NCBI GenBank assembly: GCA_947258385.1
Contig: CAMYII010000093.1
Span: 1-37,623 of the forward strand
DNA: 37,623 nucleotides
Direction: 5' to 3'
Source of the DNA: Acidiferrobacterales bacterium
GTDB taxonomy: Bacteria; Pseudomonadota; Gammaproteobacteria; Acidiferrobacterales; SZUA-150
The position numbers and the translations under genes were made by a program. Of this stretch, positions 24,829-33,768 are shown in pieces. The stretch's first letter is position 1, and each line of letters opens with the position of its first letter. Below the pieces are notes generated by a model. The model was not told the DNA's origin. It searched no databases and was given only the letters and a program-made list of their open reading frames with translations.

Positions 24829-25157
24829 GCCCGTGCGCAACGGCTAGTCCCAATGTATTCAGCAAGTGCTGCACCAAACAGGGCAGTGTCTATGTTAGGC
24901 TTGGTCTTATGGCCGGCCCGGCAACACGGCACCGGGAAACTAGAACTTATCTCAAAATACCTTCCGCCCCCTGGCGCTGTGGAACGAACGCAGAGGTCGC
25001 GGAGGCGCAAAGTACGCGAAGAAAGCAAAAACACTTTATTTTTTTAAGTACTCTTTGCGTCCTCTGCGCCTTGGCGTTCTTTGCGTTGCTTCCAGGGCGT
25101 GAAGGGTGGCTGAGCGTTTGATTCTGAGACAGATTGTACGCTGGTAAAGGGGTGACA
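24829..25157. other. Intergenic region after ksgA
   Basis: About 330 bp without a supported gene. It carries the dispersed inverted repeat at 24981-25092. The first 150 bp show no clear terminator or promoter. Confidence 0.5.
24981..25092. repeat. Imperfect inverted repeat of the CTTTGCG / CTCTGCGCC type
   Basis: The left arm (24981-25012) contains AACGCAGAGG and GGAGGCGCAAAG. The right arm (25050-25092) contains CTCTTTGCGTCCTCTGCGCC and then GCGTTCTTTGCGTT. An A+T-rich centre with seven T separates them. The arms are imperfectly complementary and internally repetitive. Similar sequences made of CTTTGCG and CTCTGCG words are scattered in intergenic regions of many unrelated bacteria; function is unknown. 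Confidence 0.72.
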
Positions 25158-26279
25158 ATGCGAAATACGGCGAGGCGCCAAGTCGTCGGTCTGGTGAGCG
25201 CCGTTGCGCTTGCAGGCGTCTTACTCGCAAGCGCAACGGCGGAAACCGGTACCACATTCACCCAGGTGCAATACCTCGACGCCATGAACAAAGCCCTGGA
25301 TGGTGTGCGCGCCAAGACCCGGGCGCAACCCAAGGCGCATCTGGAATTCAGCGCCAATCTCTTCTTCGCTCACGAGGCGATGATCGAACATATCTCCCTG
25401 CCGATCCTCATCAAATATGCCGATGCGCTGACCGACACCGGCGTCCACCGCATCGACATCAACCCCGGGCTATTCCCCTGGCGCGGGAAGCATCAGCCCA
25501 CCATTGACAAGTACGACGCGCTAATCAAGCATATTCGCAAATCAGGTGTGAAGCTCGTTTTCAATCCCCAGTACTCCGCCATTCACCACAAGGTAAAAAG
25601 TTTTGAGGAGTGGGAACAAGCCGCCTTAGAAGTCTATGCCGAGCTTGCCAGGCGGTATCAGCCCGATATCTTCATCGTCGTGCACGAGCCCACTACCATG
25701 GCCGCGCGCATGGGGGCAAAAGTCAGTCCGAAAGCCTGGCAGGAGTTTGCCCAACGCGCTGCCCAGATCGTCAAGGCACAATCCCCCCGTACCCGCTGTG
25801 GCGCGGGCGGCCTGTCCTGGGAGAAGAAGTACTTCAACGCGTTTCTAAAGCTCGACGAACTTGATGTGATGACACTGGATATCTACAACCTGGGCGGATT
25901 GAAGACCTACAATAAGATGATTCAGCAGGCACACAAACGGGGGAAACCGGTTTACGTCGAGGAGACCTGGCGACCGCCCTACTACGTCAAACAACCTGGC
26001 ATGACGCTGGAGGCCATCAGCATGATAGGGATAGGCAGCACCAAGTATGCCGATCTGGATATCAAATGGCTGGAAACCATCACAGCGTACGCGAGCACCT
26101 GGAACCTCGAAGCGATCACACCGTTCTGGACGCAGACCTTCTTCAAGTATTCCGATGGCGACACTGATGCGTTAGATCCCGAATATATGCGACAAATTGT
26201 CGACGCCATCGATCGCGGCAAGCGCTCTGAGACTTTCCACGCGTACAAGAAACTGATTACACAATGGGGCAAACCTTAG
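25158..26279 (+). CDS. Secreted glycoside-hydrolase-like (clan GH-A type) protein
   Basis: A 373-residue exported protein. The signal peptide has basic RNTARRQ, hydrophobic VSAVALAGVLLASA, and likely cleavage after ATA near residue 28. The rest reads as a TIM barrel: beta-strand-like segments such as HRIDINPG, KLVFNPQ, DIFIVVHEPT, DVMTLDIYN and KPVYVEET follow at regular spacing. Glu177 in VVHEP and Glu268/269 in YVEETW lie at the ends of strands 4 and 7, where clan GH-A hydrolases keep acid/base and nucleophile. I cannot assign a family or a substrate. The ATG at 25158 follows AAAGGGG. It is alone on its strand, after a repeat and convergent with plsC, so context gives no help. Confidence 0.65.
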   Translation: MRNTARRQVVGLVSAVALAGVLLASATAETGTTFTQVQYLDAMNKALDGVRAKTRAQPKAHLEFSANLFFAHEAMIEHISLPILIKYADALTDTGVHRIDINPGLFPWRGKHQPTIDKYDALIKHIRKSGVKLVFNPQYSAIHHKVKSFEEWEQAALEVYAELARRYQPDIFIVVHEPTTMAARMGAKVSPKAWQEFAQRAAQIVKAQSPRTRCGAGGLSWEKKYFNAFLKLDELDVMTLDIYNLGGLKTYNKMIQQAHKRGKPVYVEETWRPPYYVKQPGMTLEAISMIGIGSTKYADLDIKWLETITAYASTWNLEAITPFWTQTFFKYSDGDTDALDPEYMRQIVDAIDRGKRSETFHAYKKLITQWGKP

Positions 26280-26324
26280 CAAACGGCCGACAGGACTCAG
26301 ATGTTGATATGTTCGACGTCGCGT

Positions 26325-27050
26325 TTACTTGGCGGGCGGTGACTGGTCCTCCAGCTCCTGCATGGTGCCCTCAATCCAGCTCTCCGCGATCTGCCGGATT
26401 TCCTCCGCGCTGCGACCCTGGCTCTCGATCGTCGGGCCAATCACGACGCGGATCGTGCCAGCGCGCTTGAGAAAGCCCCGCCGCGGCCAGAAGCTGCCGG
26501 CGTTATGGGCCACCGGCACCACCGGGTAACCGGTCGCGCTGGCCAATACCGCGCCACCGAGCTTATAACGCCCCCGCGTGCGCGGCGGCATGCGCGTGCC
26601 CTCGGGAAATACCACTACACAATACCCCGCCTGCAGCCGCTCCCGTCCCTGTTCGATCAGTTGCTGTATGGCCTGCTTTCCGGAGCCACGGTCAATCGCG
26701 ACAGGCCGCAACAGGGCGAGCGCCCAGCCAAAGAGCGGCACCCACAAAAGCTCCCGCTTAAGCACCCAGACGTGGGGCGGGAAGATCTCCTGAAACGCAA
26801 ATGTCTCCCAGGTCGATTGGTGCTTGGCCATGATGATGGCCGGCCGCGCCGGCAGGCGTTCGCGGCCTTCGACCCGGTAATCCAGGCCACAGATAAGCTT
26901 CGCCAACCGGACCTGCACTCGCCCCCACTTGCTGATAAAGGCGAACCGGGCGCGCGCGGGGAGGGGAAAGGTCAGCAAGGACAGCGGGGCGTAAAGCAGG
27001 ACCGAAACCCAGACAATGAAATTGTAGATCAAGGACCGCAGATTCTGCAT
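26325..27050 (-). CDS. plsC: 1-acyl-sn-glycerol-3-phosphate acyltransferase family protein
   Basis: A 241-residue lysophospholipid acyltransferase. An N-terminal membrane helix (IYNFIVWVSVLLYAPLSLLTF) anchors it. The catalytic histidine motif is KHQSTWE at residues 76-82, an HX4E variant of the usual HX4D. VVFPEGTR lies near residue 148, and PVVPVAHNAG follows. It should transfer an acyl chain to the sn-2 position of lysophosphatidic acid at the inner membrane. Last gene of the minus-strand set; it starts 3 bp after the gmhB stop, so translation is probably coupled. The Glu variant recurs in this subgroup of proteobacterial paralogues, so I do not read it as inactivation. Confidence 0.88.
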   Translation of the reverse strand: MQNLRSLIYNFIVWVSVLLYAPLSLLTFPLPARARFAFISKWGRVQVRLAKLICGLDYRVEGRERLPARPAIIMAKHQSTWETFAFQEIFPPHVWVLKRELLWVPLFGWALALLRPVAIDRGSGKQAIQQLIEQGRERLQAGYCVVVFPEGTRMPPRTRGRYKLGGAVLASATGYPVVPVAHNAGSFWPRRGFLKRAGTIRVVIGPTIESQGRSAEEIRQIAESWIEGTMQELEDQSPPAK

Positions 27051-27052
27051 CG

Positions 27053-27604
27053 TCAGGAAGCGCGCACGCTCTCCGTTAAAAGGGCGTCAACAAACTGCGC
27101 CAGGTCATCATAGACGGGCACATCCCGCAGATGCCCGCTGCTTTTCAATGTCCGTTTACCCTTGCCGGTCTTGACCAGCACGGGCTGCGCCATCACGTCA
27201 CGCGCGGCGATGATATCGCGCTCCGAATCGCCGACTGCATAAACGCCAATCAGATTGCCCTTCAGGCGTTCCGCGATTTCTTCAAACAGTCCCGCCCTCG
27301 GCTTGCGGCAACGGCACCGGTCATCCGGCCCGTGCGGGCAAAAGAAAACACCATCAATCTCACCACCCTTGTTGCGCACCGCCTGCAGCATTTTTCTGTG
27401 AATACGATTGAGCGTGTCGGTGTCAAAAAGACCGCGTGCAACCCCCGATTGGTTGGTGGCAACGACGACGCGATAACCCTCCCGGGTCAAACGGGCGATC
27501 GCCTCCAGGCTACCCGGGATCGGAACCCATTCATCCGGCGACTTGATATACTCATCTGAGTCGTAGTTGATGACCCCGTCACGGTCCAGAATAACCAGAT
27601 TCAT
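27053..27604 (-). CDS. gmhB: D-glycero-beta-D-manno-heptose-1,7-bisphosphate 7-phosphatase
   Basis: A 183-residue HAD-superfamily phosphatase. The nucleophile motif LDRDGVIN has the two catalytic aspartates at residues 7 and 9. Motif II is the Thr in VVATNQSGVARGLF. A zinc-binding loop CPHGPDDRCRCRKP near residue 89 is characteristic of GmhB, and the last motif GDSERDIIAA supplies the metal-binding acids. It removes the 7-phosphate in ADP-heptose synthesis for the LPS core. The neighbours plsC, glyS and glyQ are its common partners in proteobacteria. Confidence 0.93.
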   Translation of the reverse strand: MNLVILDRDGVINYDSDEYIKSPDEWVPIPGSLEAIARLTREGYRVVVATNQSGVARGLFDTDTLNRIHRKMLQAVRNKGGEIDGVFFCPHGPDDRCRCRKPRAGLFEEIAERLKGNLIGVYAVGDSERDIIAARDVMAQPVLVKTGKGKRTLKSSGHLRDVPVYDDLAQFVDALLTESVRAS

Positions 27605-27634
27605 CTTGCATCCCCGTCAGCGGACTGCATTGGA

Positions 27635-27970
27635 TCAATCGACCCCTTTGAATTCAGACACGCGGATGCGGCCATTGACCATGCGGCTTTCACGGCCCGC
27701 AAGTCGTTCCATCTTGTCCCAGAACATCTGCCTCAAATTAAAATCAGCCGATATTGCGGTGCCGATAAGGAGAATGAACAGGTCGGCACACTCCTCGGCG
27801 AGTTTTTCTTTGCTTTTACCCTTGGTTACACAGGCCGAGATCTCGCCCAGTTCCTCGGCCATCAAGGCCACCCGGTAGGACAGCTCCTCACCGCCGGTGG
27901 ACCTGAAGTTGTGCTTCTCGTGGAATGCCTGCACCGATGCGAGCATATCGCTATAGGAATCCGGATTCAT
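27635..27970 (-). CDS. MazG-like nucleotide pyrophosphohydrolase
   Basis: A 111-residue all-alpha NTP pyrophosphohydrolase-like protein. The metal-binding pattern EELGEISACVTKGKSKEKLAEECADLF has the EExxE and ExxD acids characteristic of MazG/dUTPase-like folds. Such enzymes hydrolyse nucleoside triphosphates to monophosphates, often as house-cleaning. Substrate is unknown. It lies 16 bp after glyS and 30 bp before gmhB, within the operon, an insertion compared with the plain glyS-gmhB-plsC order. Confidence 0.78.
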   Translation of the reverse strand: MNPDSYSDMLASVQAFHEKHNFRSTGGEELSYRVALMAEELGEISACVTKGKSKEKLAEECADLFILLIGTAISADFNLRQMFWDKMERLAGRESRMVNGRIRVSEFKGVD

Positions 27971-27986
27971 AGTCGCTTACCTTGTC

Positions 27987-30068
27987 CTAACCTTGCAACT
28001 TGGATAGATCGGCCACGCGCAGGAAAAGACTGCTCAGACTATTCAACAGCGCCAGCCTGTTGTCACGCACTGCCTCTTCATCGACCATGACCATAACCCG
28101 GTCGAAGAACTCATCGACTTGCGGGCGAAGCCCGGCAAGGTGTTTCATCGCCCGGGTGTAATCGCCGGCATCGAACAACGGGGCGAGCTCATTTTGCAGA
28201 ACCGCCACTCGGCGCGCTAGATGCTGTTCCGCTTCTTCCTCGAGCAATAATTCCGAGACATGGTCCCAATCAGCGCTTCCTCCCTGCCTGAGGATATTGC
28301 GTATGCGCTTGTTGGCGGCGGTCAGGCTCTCGGCTTCCTTCAATTTGATAAACGCGGTTACCGCCCGGACACGCCTGTCAAAGTCCAGCGGCCGCGTCGG
28401 CCTGCAGGCCAGCACCGCCTCGAAGACATCACCGCTCAACCCGGCATCGGCGTAATACGCCCTTAGTCGTTCCATCATAAACGCATAGACGTCTTCCACG
28501 ACACCGGCGGCATAACCGTCGGCGCCGTATTCCAGCAACCCTAACACATCGAGCTCGAGCTTGTGCTCGATCATGATGCGCAGCACGCCGAGCGCGGCCC
28601 GGCGCAACCCATAGGGGTCTCGATCGCCGGTCGGAAACTCGCCCAATCCGAAAATACTCGACAGCGTATCCAGCTTGTCGGCGATCGCCAGTGCCTGGCC
28701 GAGCGCCGTTTCCGGCAGGCGGTCGCCGGCAAACCGGGGCAGGTACTGTTCCTCGATGGCCGCAGCGATGTTTTGCGGTTCACCGTCATGGCTGGCGTAG
28801 TAGCGGCCCATCACGCCCTGCAGCTCCGGAAATTCGCCAACCATGCCCGAGAGGAGATCGGCCTTGGCGAGCAAGGCGGCCCGCTCGGCATGGTCCGCTT
28901 CACCGCCCATCTCCTCGGCAATCCGGGCGGCGAGCCTGCCCACCCTGACCGCCTTGTCATAGACGGAACCCAGTTTTTCATGAAAGACAATGTGTTTAAG
29001 TTCGGCGATACGATCCTGCAAACGGGTTTTGAGATCGGTCTCCCAGAAAAACCGGGCGTCGGCAAACCGCGCGTGCAGCACGCGCTCATTCCCCTCGCGA
29101 ACCTTGGCCTTGTTTTTGCTTTTGATATTGCTCACGGTGATGAAGCAGGGAAGCAGCTTGCCGCGTTTGTTCGTAACGGGAAAAAATTTCTGATTGTCCT
29201 GCATGCTTGTGGCCAGAACCTCAGACGGGAGCTTGAGGTACGCCTTGTCAAAACCCCCGAGTATCGCCTCCGGCCATTCAACCAGACTGGTAACCTCATC
29301 GAGCAGCGCCTCGTCAACCGCCGCCTCGCCACCCTGGTCGGCCGCGAGCCGTTCAGCGGTCTGGCGAATCTTCGCTCTACGCGCCGCAAAATCCGCGATA
29401 ACGGCGCCTTGCTTGCTAAGTACGCTTTCGTACTCCTGTGGGGATTTCAGGGTGATGGGCTTGGGATGGTGAAAACGGTGACCTCGAGTGGTGCGACCAG
29501 CCTTGACCGAGAGCAGCTCCATTTTGATCACCTTGTCGCCGTGCAGCAGAACCACCCAGTGGACCGGGCGTACAAACTCGGCATCGAGCCCGGCCCAGCG
29601 CATGCGTCGGGGCACTGGCAGCTTTTTCAGCGCCTGTGTCAGGATTTCGGGAATCAACTCACTGGCGGGCCGGCCCCTCTCCCGCGCGCGGAAGACGATC
29701 CACGCGCCCCGATCCGTTTCCAGGGTCTCCAGACTCTGCGGGGCCACGCCGCAGGAACGGGCAAAACCGATCAGCGCTTTGGTCGGCTGCTGCTTGTCGT
29801 CGTAGGCGGCTTGCAGCGCCGGCCCACGGCGCTCACGCGTTTGATCGGGCTGGGACAACCGCACCTGCGGAACCCGAACTGCCAAGCGGCGGGGAGCCCC
29901 AAAAATGTCAGGACTGAGCGTTTCGTCGTCCAACAAACCCGCCTGGTCAAGCCCGTCATGGAACAACTTGCCAAACGCCTCGCTCAGGCCCCTCAAGGCC
30001 TTTGGTGGCAGCTCTTCGGTGCCGATCTCTACCAGCAGGTCGGCAGCGGTAGGCGCGCTCTTGCGCAT
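27987..30068 (-). CDS. glyS: Glycyl-tRNA synthetase beta subunit
   Basis: A 693-residue GlyS, the usual length. Recognisable segments are DLLVEIGTEELPPKAL at the N-terminus, PRRLAVRVPQV near residue 65, RRMRWAG and FVRPVHWVVLL mid-N-terminal, the HD-like domain around LAKADLLSGMVGEFPELQGVMG, and a C-terminal anticodon-binding region with FFDRVMVMVDEEAVRDNRLALL. With GlyQ it forms the alpha2beta2 enzyme charging glycine tRNA. I chose the ATG at 30068 (GAGAAGG site), which leaves 28 bp to glyQ; the frame is open into glyQ but the extension would overlap it. Confidence 0.95.
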   Translation of the reverse strand: MRKSAPTAADLLVEIGTEELPPKALRGLSEAFGKLFHDGLDQAGLLDDETLSPDIFGAPRRLAVRVPQVRLSQPDQTRERRGPALQAAYDDKQQPTKALIGFARSCGVAPQSLETLETDRGAWIVFRARERGRPASELIPEILTQALKKLPVPRRMRWAGLDAEFVRPVHWVVLLHGDKVIKMELLSVKAGRTTRGHRFHHPKPITLKSPQEYESVLSKQGAVIADFAARRAKIRQTAERLAADQGGEAAVDEALLDEVTSLVEWPEAILGGFDKAYLKLPSEVLATSMQDNQKFFPVTNKRGKLLPCFITVSNIKSKNKAKVREGNERVLHARFADARFFWETDLKTRLQDRIAELKHIVFHEKLGSVYDKAVRVGRLAARIAEEMGGEADHAERAALLAKADLLSGMVGEFPELQGVMGRYYASHDGEPQNIAAAIEEQYLPRFAGDRLPETALGQALAIADKLDTLSSIFGLGEFPTGDRDPYGLRRAALGVLRIMIEHKLELDVLGLLEYGADGYAAGVVEDVYAFMMERLRAYYADAGLSGDVFEAVLACRPTRPLDFDRRVRAVTAFIKLKEAESLTAANKRIRNILRQGGSADWDHVSELLLEEEAEQHLARRVAVLQNELAPLFDAGDYTRAMKHLAGLRPQVDEFFDRVMVMVDEEAVRDNRLALLNSLSSLFLRVADLSKLQG

Positions 30069-30096
30069 GCCAGGCCTTCTCTCACGCGCCTTGCTC

Positions 30097-31029
30097 TTAG
30101 GCACGTTTGCTGCCCTCTGGGGTGCGCCCGCGCGGAAAACCAAGGGCCTCTCTGCTCTCGTGATAAGCCTGCGCCACCGCCCGGGCAAGATTCCGCACAC
30201 GACCGATATGGCGCGCGCGTTCGGTCACACTGATCGCGCCGCGCGCATCCAGCAGATTGAAGCAGTGAGAGGCCTTCAACACCATGTCATAGGCCGGCAA
30301 AGGAAGTCCGGCCTGCATCAGGCGATTGCACTCACGCTCATAATCGTCGAACAGGCGGAACAACAGTGCGGTATCGGCCTGCGTGAAATTAAACGCTGAG
30401 AATTCCACCTCGTTTTGATGGTAGATATCACCGTAATGAAACTCATCGTTCCAGACCAGATCAAAAATACTGTTGGCGCCCTGCAGGTACATGGCGATGC
30501 GCTCCAAACCGTAGGTAATCTCGCCCGTCACCGGCCGGCAATCGAGCCCACCCACCTGCTGGAAATACGTAAACTGGGTCACTTCCATGCCATTGAGCCA
30601 AACCTCCCAGCCGAGCCCCCAGGCCCCGAGCGTGGGCGATTCCCAGTTGTCCTCGACGAAACGGATATCGTGAACCAGAGGGTCGATACCGAGTTTTTGG
30701 AGAGAGCCCAGATACATATCCTGGATATCCAGAGGCGAGGGTTTCAGAATCACTTGAAACTGATAATAATGCTGCAATCGGTTGGGGTTCTCGCCATAGC
30801 GGCCGTCCGTGGGCCGCCGACACGGCTGTGAATACGCCGCTCGCATCGGTTCCGGTCCTATCGACGCCAGAAACGTCGCGGGGTGAAACGTGGCGGCCCC
30901 CATCTCCATGTCGTAAGGCTGCATCAGGACACAACCGCGGTCCGCCCAGTATTGTTGCAGCGTGAGGATGATCTGCTGGAAAGTCAAAGCTGGCCCTTCG
31001 TGATCTATTGCAATCGTTTTTTGCACCAT
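30097..31029 (-). CDS. glyQ: Glycyl-tRNA synthetase alpha subunit
   Basis: A 310-residue GlyQ. Class II synthetase features include [17 protein letters not shown] at the start, SRR-like [60 protein letters not shown], and [17 protein letters not shown]. It is the catalytic subunit that makes glycyl-adenylate. The ATG at 31029 gives the expected length (family about 300); the open frame upstream has no similarity. First gene of the glyQ-glyS-mazG-like-gmhB-plsC set, with mtgA 140 bp upstream. Confidence 0.96.
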   Translation of the reverse strand: MVQKTIAIDHEGPALTFQQIILTLQQYWADRGCVLMQPYDMEMGAATFHPATFLASIGPEPMRAAYSQPCRRPTDGRYGENPNRLQHYYQFQVILKPSPLDIQDMYLGSLQKLGIDPLVHDIRFVEDNWESPTLGAWGLGWEVWLNGMEVTQFTYFQQVGGLDCRPVTGEITYGLERIAMYLQGANSIFDLVWNDEFHYGDIYHQNEVEFSAFNFTQADTALLFRLFDDYERECNRLMQAGLPLPAYDMVLKASHCFNLLDARGAISVTERARHIGRVRNLARAVAQAYHESREALGFPRGRTPEGSKRA

Positions 31030-31169
31030 TGCGGCACGTGCATTATAACCCGCACGCCGGGGGCCGCATAACCCAAAGCACCCATATCGCCCCGTTTCCG
31101 GCAGCGCGGGGGGGCAGGCCATCAGCCCGCAACCGGCCGAACCAGGGCCATCTGAACCGACTATTTCCC

Positions 31170-31937
31170 TTACTGGGCCGTTTGATCGATCCAATAAAGA
31201 ATCTTATCGGTGCGCTGAACAAAGGCCCTGGTACGGGTAGCAGGGTTGTGTCTCTGCGGGCTGGGCAGGGATGCGGCCAGCTCCGCGCCCTGGCGCAGAT
31301 TCAACTTGCTTACCGGCAATCCCCAGTAGACAGCTGCTGCGGCCTGCACGCCGTAGACCCCCAACCCGAATTCGGCCACGTTCAGGTAAATCTCAAGGAT
31401 GCGTCGTTTTTTGAGGTTGCGCTCCATACCCCACGTAATCAGCAACTCGTGCCACTTGCGCAGCGGATTGCGCGACGGACTGAGGAACATGTTTTTCACC
31501 GTTTGCTGGGAAATGGTACTGGCGCCGAAGGCCAGCCGACGCTCCGATAGGTTGTAATCCATCGCTTCCCTGAAGGCAACGAGATCAAACCCGCTGTGGG
31601 AGTAGAACCGGCTGTCCTCAGCGACGATCACGGCCCGGATGACATGCGCGGGAATCCTCGACATCGGCACGGGCTGCCAGCGCAAGCCCGGCCAGCGACG
31701 GTGATCGATACGGTCGTGCTCGTAGGCGCGGATAAAGTTGGATTTCGGTACCGCACCGGTGGACAGCCGCCGCCAGTCCGGCCAGTCGCTCGCCAGCACG
31801 AATAGATCGACGATGAGCAACAGCAGGAACAGGCGCAGAGCCCAGCCAAGATAGCGCCAGAAACGCGGCAGCCGCTGCAGCAACCCGCTTCGTGGCGCCC
31901 TCGCGTGCCGTGTTCGGAAGCCGAACCAGCTAGACAT
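31170..31937 (-). CDS. mtgA: Monofunctional biosynthetic peptidoglycan transglycosylase
   Basis: A 255-residue GT51 glycosyltransferase without a transpeptidase domain. A single N-terminal membrane helix ([17 protein letters not shown]) anchors it with the catalytic domain in the periplasm. The catalytic Glu is in [15 protein letters not shown], with the other GT51 motifs [21 protein letters not shown], and [16 protein letters not shown]. It polymerises lipid II into glycan strands. The ATG at 31937 gives normal length. It is divergent from the M48-like gene across 168 bp. Confidence 0.94.
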   Translation of the reverse strand: MSSWFGFRTRHARAPRSGLLQRLPRFWRYLGWALRLFLLLLIVDLFVLASDWPDWRRLSTGAVPKSNFIRAYEHDRIDHRRWPGLRWQPVPMSRIPAHVIRAVIVAEDSRFYSHSGFDLVAFREAMDYNLSERRLAFGASTISQQTVKNMFLSPSRNPLRKWHELLITWGMERNLKKRRILEIYLNVAEFGLGVYGVQAAAAVYWGLPVSKLNLRQGAELAASLPSPQRHNPATRTRAFVQRTDKILYWIDQTAQ

Positions 31938-32105
31938 CGTTCGCCCGCAAAGATGCCCCCGTGTTGAGGCTGCTGACGATATGATCTAGACGCGGGTGTT
32001 GTTTCGCGTGAAAATTCAAGGCCTTTGCCGGAGAATCTGCTAAAACTACACTACAGTAATCCTAGTACATAGCTGCGCGCAGTGGTATCGCTCGCGAAAA
32101 TAGTC

Positions 32106-33446
32106 ATGAAACGTATGAGCATCAAGGAAAAGTCGCTATTTGCTGTCGCGTTATTGTTCTCCGGCCTGTTCTGGGCGGCACTGGCCTGGGTATTGATCGT
32201 GAGCGCGGAACGATATTTGCCGGTATTGGGCCTCGAGAGAGCCGGTATCGCACACGTCATCGGGCTGTTGGCGGCCGTTGTCTTGCTCGTGTACGCCGCC
32301 CGGCTGTTGCGTGTGACCAGGAAAATGGCATTCCTGCGGGGTCACGCCGTTGAAGTGGGGCCCAAACAATCACCGGAGCTCCACACACGTATCGGCGAGG
32401 TCTGCGAGCGCCTGCAGATCGAGGAGCCTCCGGTTGCCTACCTGCTACACCACCCTTGTCGCAACGACACCTACCATCTGCGCTACCGGGACCAAGTATA
32501 TATTGTCATCAGCGGCGAGCTCATCGATGCCTTTACCGACCGCCAGGGTGCCGTCGATTTCCTTGTGGGCCAGGAACTCGCGCGCATCAACGATCCCTTA
32601 CGGAGATGGAAGTTCGTGCTGTTGCCGGCGGGCGTCCTGCCGCTCATAGGGGCAGCCTATGCCCGAGCCAAGGTCCAGCGCTATGACCGGATTGCGATTG
32701 AGGCCTGCAAGACGAAGGTGGATGCGGCCTTCGCCCTGGCCATGGCAGCGGCCGGCTTGCAGCGATGGAAAGCGCTCAATATTCCGCAGTTCGCCGCCCA
32801 GGGCGCAGAGACCAGGAAATTGCGCATGGCGTTTTTTGAGCTCGTCTCTCCCGAGCCCTGGCTGTGTAAACGCATGGCCCGCCTGCGTGCCATTGCCACC
32901 AACAGCGATACGTTTATTCCCCGGCGGCAACCGCTGGCCTACCTGCCCGCGGCATTGACCCCTTGCGTGGATATGCGCGCATTGAAAGGGGTCAGGGACT
33001 TTAGTTTCCTGCTTTTGTGGGTCGCATTAATCAGTTTTTGGGGGACATTTGGTTATCAGCAACTCGTCCAACAAGGCTATGTCACCCTTCTGTTTCCCAA
33101 ACTCGATACGCCCTCCGCTATCGCCCAGCCGGAGCAGCCACCTGCTGAGGCGACTGGCGAGCCGCTGCCGCCGGCGCGGGACAAGTACATGCACCTGCAC
33201 GCCGATCTGAAGACCCTGGGAAGGCTTGCGCATGCACGCCATCAAAAGCACGGTGACATCCCCTGCGAAATCGACCATATCGAGGCCTTGCAGCTCAATT
33301 ACCGATCGAGCCGTTACGCGTTCAGTTGCGACGAACCGATTGTCTACACCCTGGTGGAGCGAGGTGAATTCGAGCCCGGACGCGCGGCCCATCTACACAG
33401 TTACAACTGGAAAACCGACACCATCCTCAAGGGTCCGGCGCAGTAG
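32106..33446 (+). CDS. Membrane protein resembling an M48 metallopeptidase with a degenerate zinc site
   Basis: A 446-residue protein with two N-terminal hydrophobic helices (about 8-32 and 45-65), a soluble domain, another helix pair near residue 178-190 and 298-315, and a periplasmic-type C-terminal tail with paired cysteines. The layout of two helices followed by a region reading YIVISGELIDAF...VDFLVGQELARI recalls HtpX/M48 peptidases, where this segment holds HExxH. Here the motif reads QELAR (residues 156-160): both zinc-binding histidines are replaced while the Glu is kept. It is therefore probably not a zinc protease. Start at 32106 or 32115; neither has a good ribosome site. The family link is my inference from layout, so an unknown membrane protein remains possible. 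Confidence 0.6.
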   Translation: MKRMSIKEKSLFAVALLFSGLFWAALAWVLIVSAERYLPVLGLERAGIAHVIGLLAAVVLLVYAARLLRVTRKMAFLRGHAVEVGPKQSPELHTRIGEVCERLQIEEPPVAYLLHHPCRNDTYHLRYRDQVYIVISGELIDAFTDRQGAVDFLVGQELARINDPLRRWKFVLLPAGVLPLIGAAYARAKVQRYDRIAIEACKTKVDAAFALAMAAAGLQRWKALNIPQFAAQGAETRKLRMAFFELVSPEPWLCKRMARLRAIATNSDTFIPRRQPLAYLPAALTPCVDMRALKGVRDFSFLLLWVALISFWGTFGYQQLVQQGYVTLLFPKLDTPSAIAQPEQPPAEATGEPLPPARDKYMHLHADLKTLGRLAHARHQKHGDIPCEIDHIEALQLNYRSSRYAFSCDEPIVYTLVERGEFEPGRAAHLHSYNWKTDTILKGPAQ

Positions 33447-33652
33447 ACCCGCACCGCGCGTTGGCGCCGAGTCTGTAAAACCGGACGCGCACCAGGGCTA
33501 CCCCCAGCGCTCGCCCATAGACAACCCTGGGGCTTTCGGATAAGGTGCTGGCGCACAGGGCAAAGAGCAGCGCCTGAGCCACCTTGGCTGGAGATGAGGA
33601 GACGGTCCAGGACGCACTGGACCCTCAAAAAAACCACACAATATGTAATCCC

Positions 33653-33678
33653 CATACGGGCCCAGAAGGGCCCGTATG
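33653..33678. repeat. Perfect 11-bp inverted repeat with AGAA loop
   Basis: CATACGGGCCC (33653-33663), AGAA, then its exact complement to 33678. It has no T tract on the plus strand. Read on the minus strand it is followed, after 20 bases, by seven T. It may be a terminator for minus-strand RNA, an RNA structure, or an operator. Confidence 0.8.
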
Positions 33679-33768
33679 CGTGAGCGGCGGCGCTCGGCCG
33701 ACGTTCATTGGCCCGCAGACAGCCCATTTTCTTACTGGCAAGGCCTTTTTTGAGGTAAGATCAGGGCC

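Noticed and set aside
26325-27050. HX4E in the acyltransferase read as loss of the catalytic site
   Set aside because: Glu in place of Asp is common in this proteobacterial PlsC subgroup and keeps the acidic function; other motifs are intact.
28563-30233. Long plus-strand open frame opposite glyS
   Set aside because: Antisense shadow of a well-conserved gene; no family resemblance or ribosome site.
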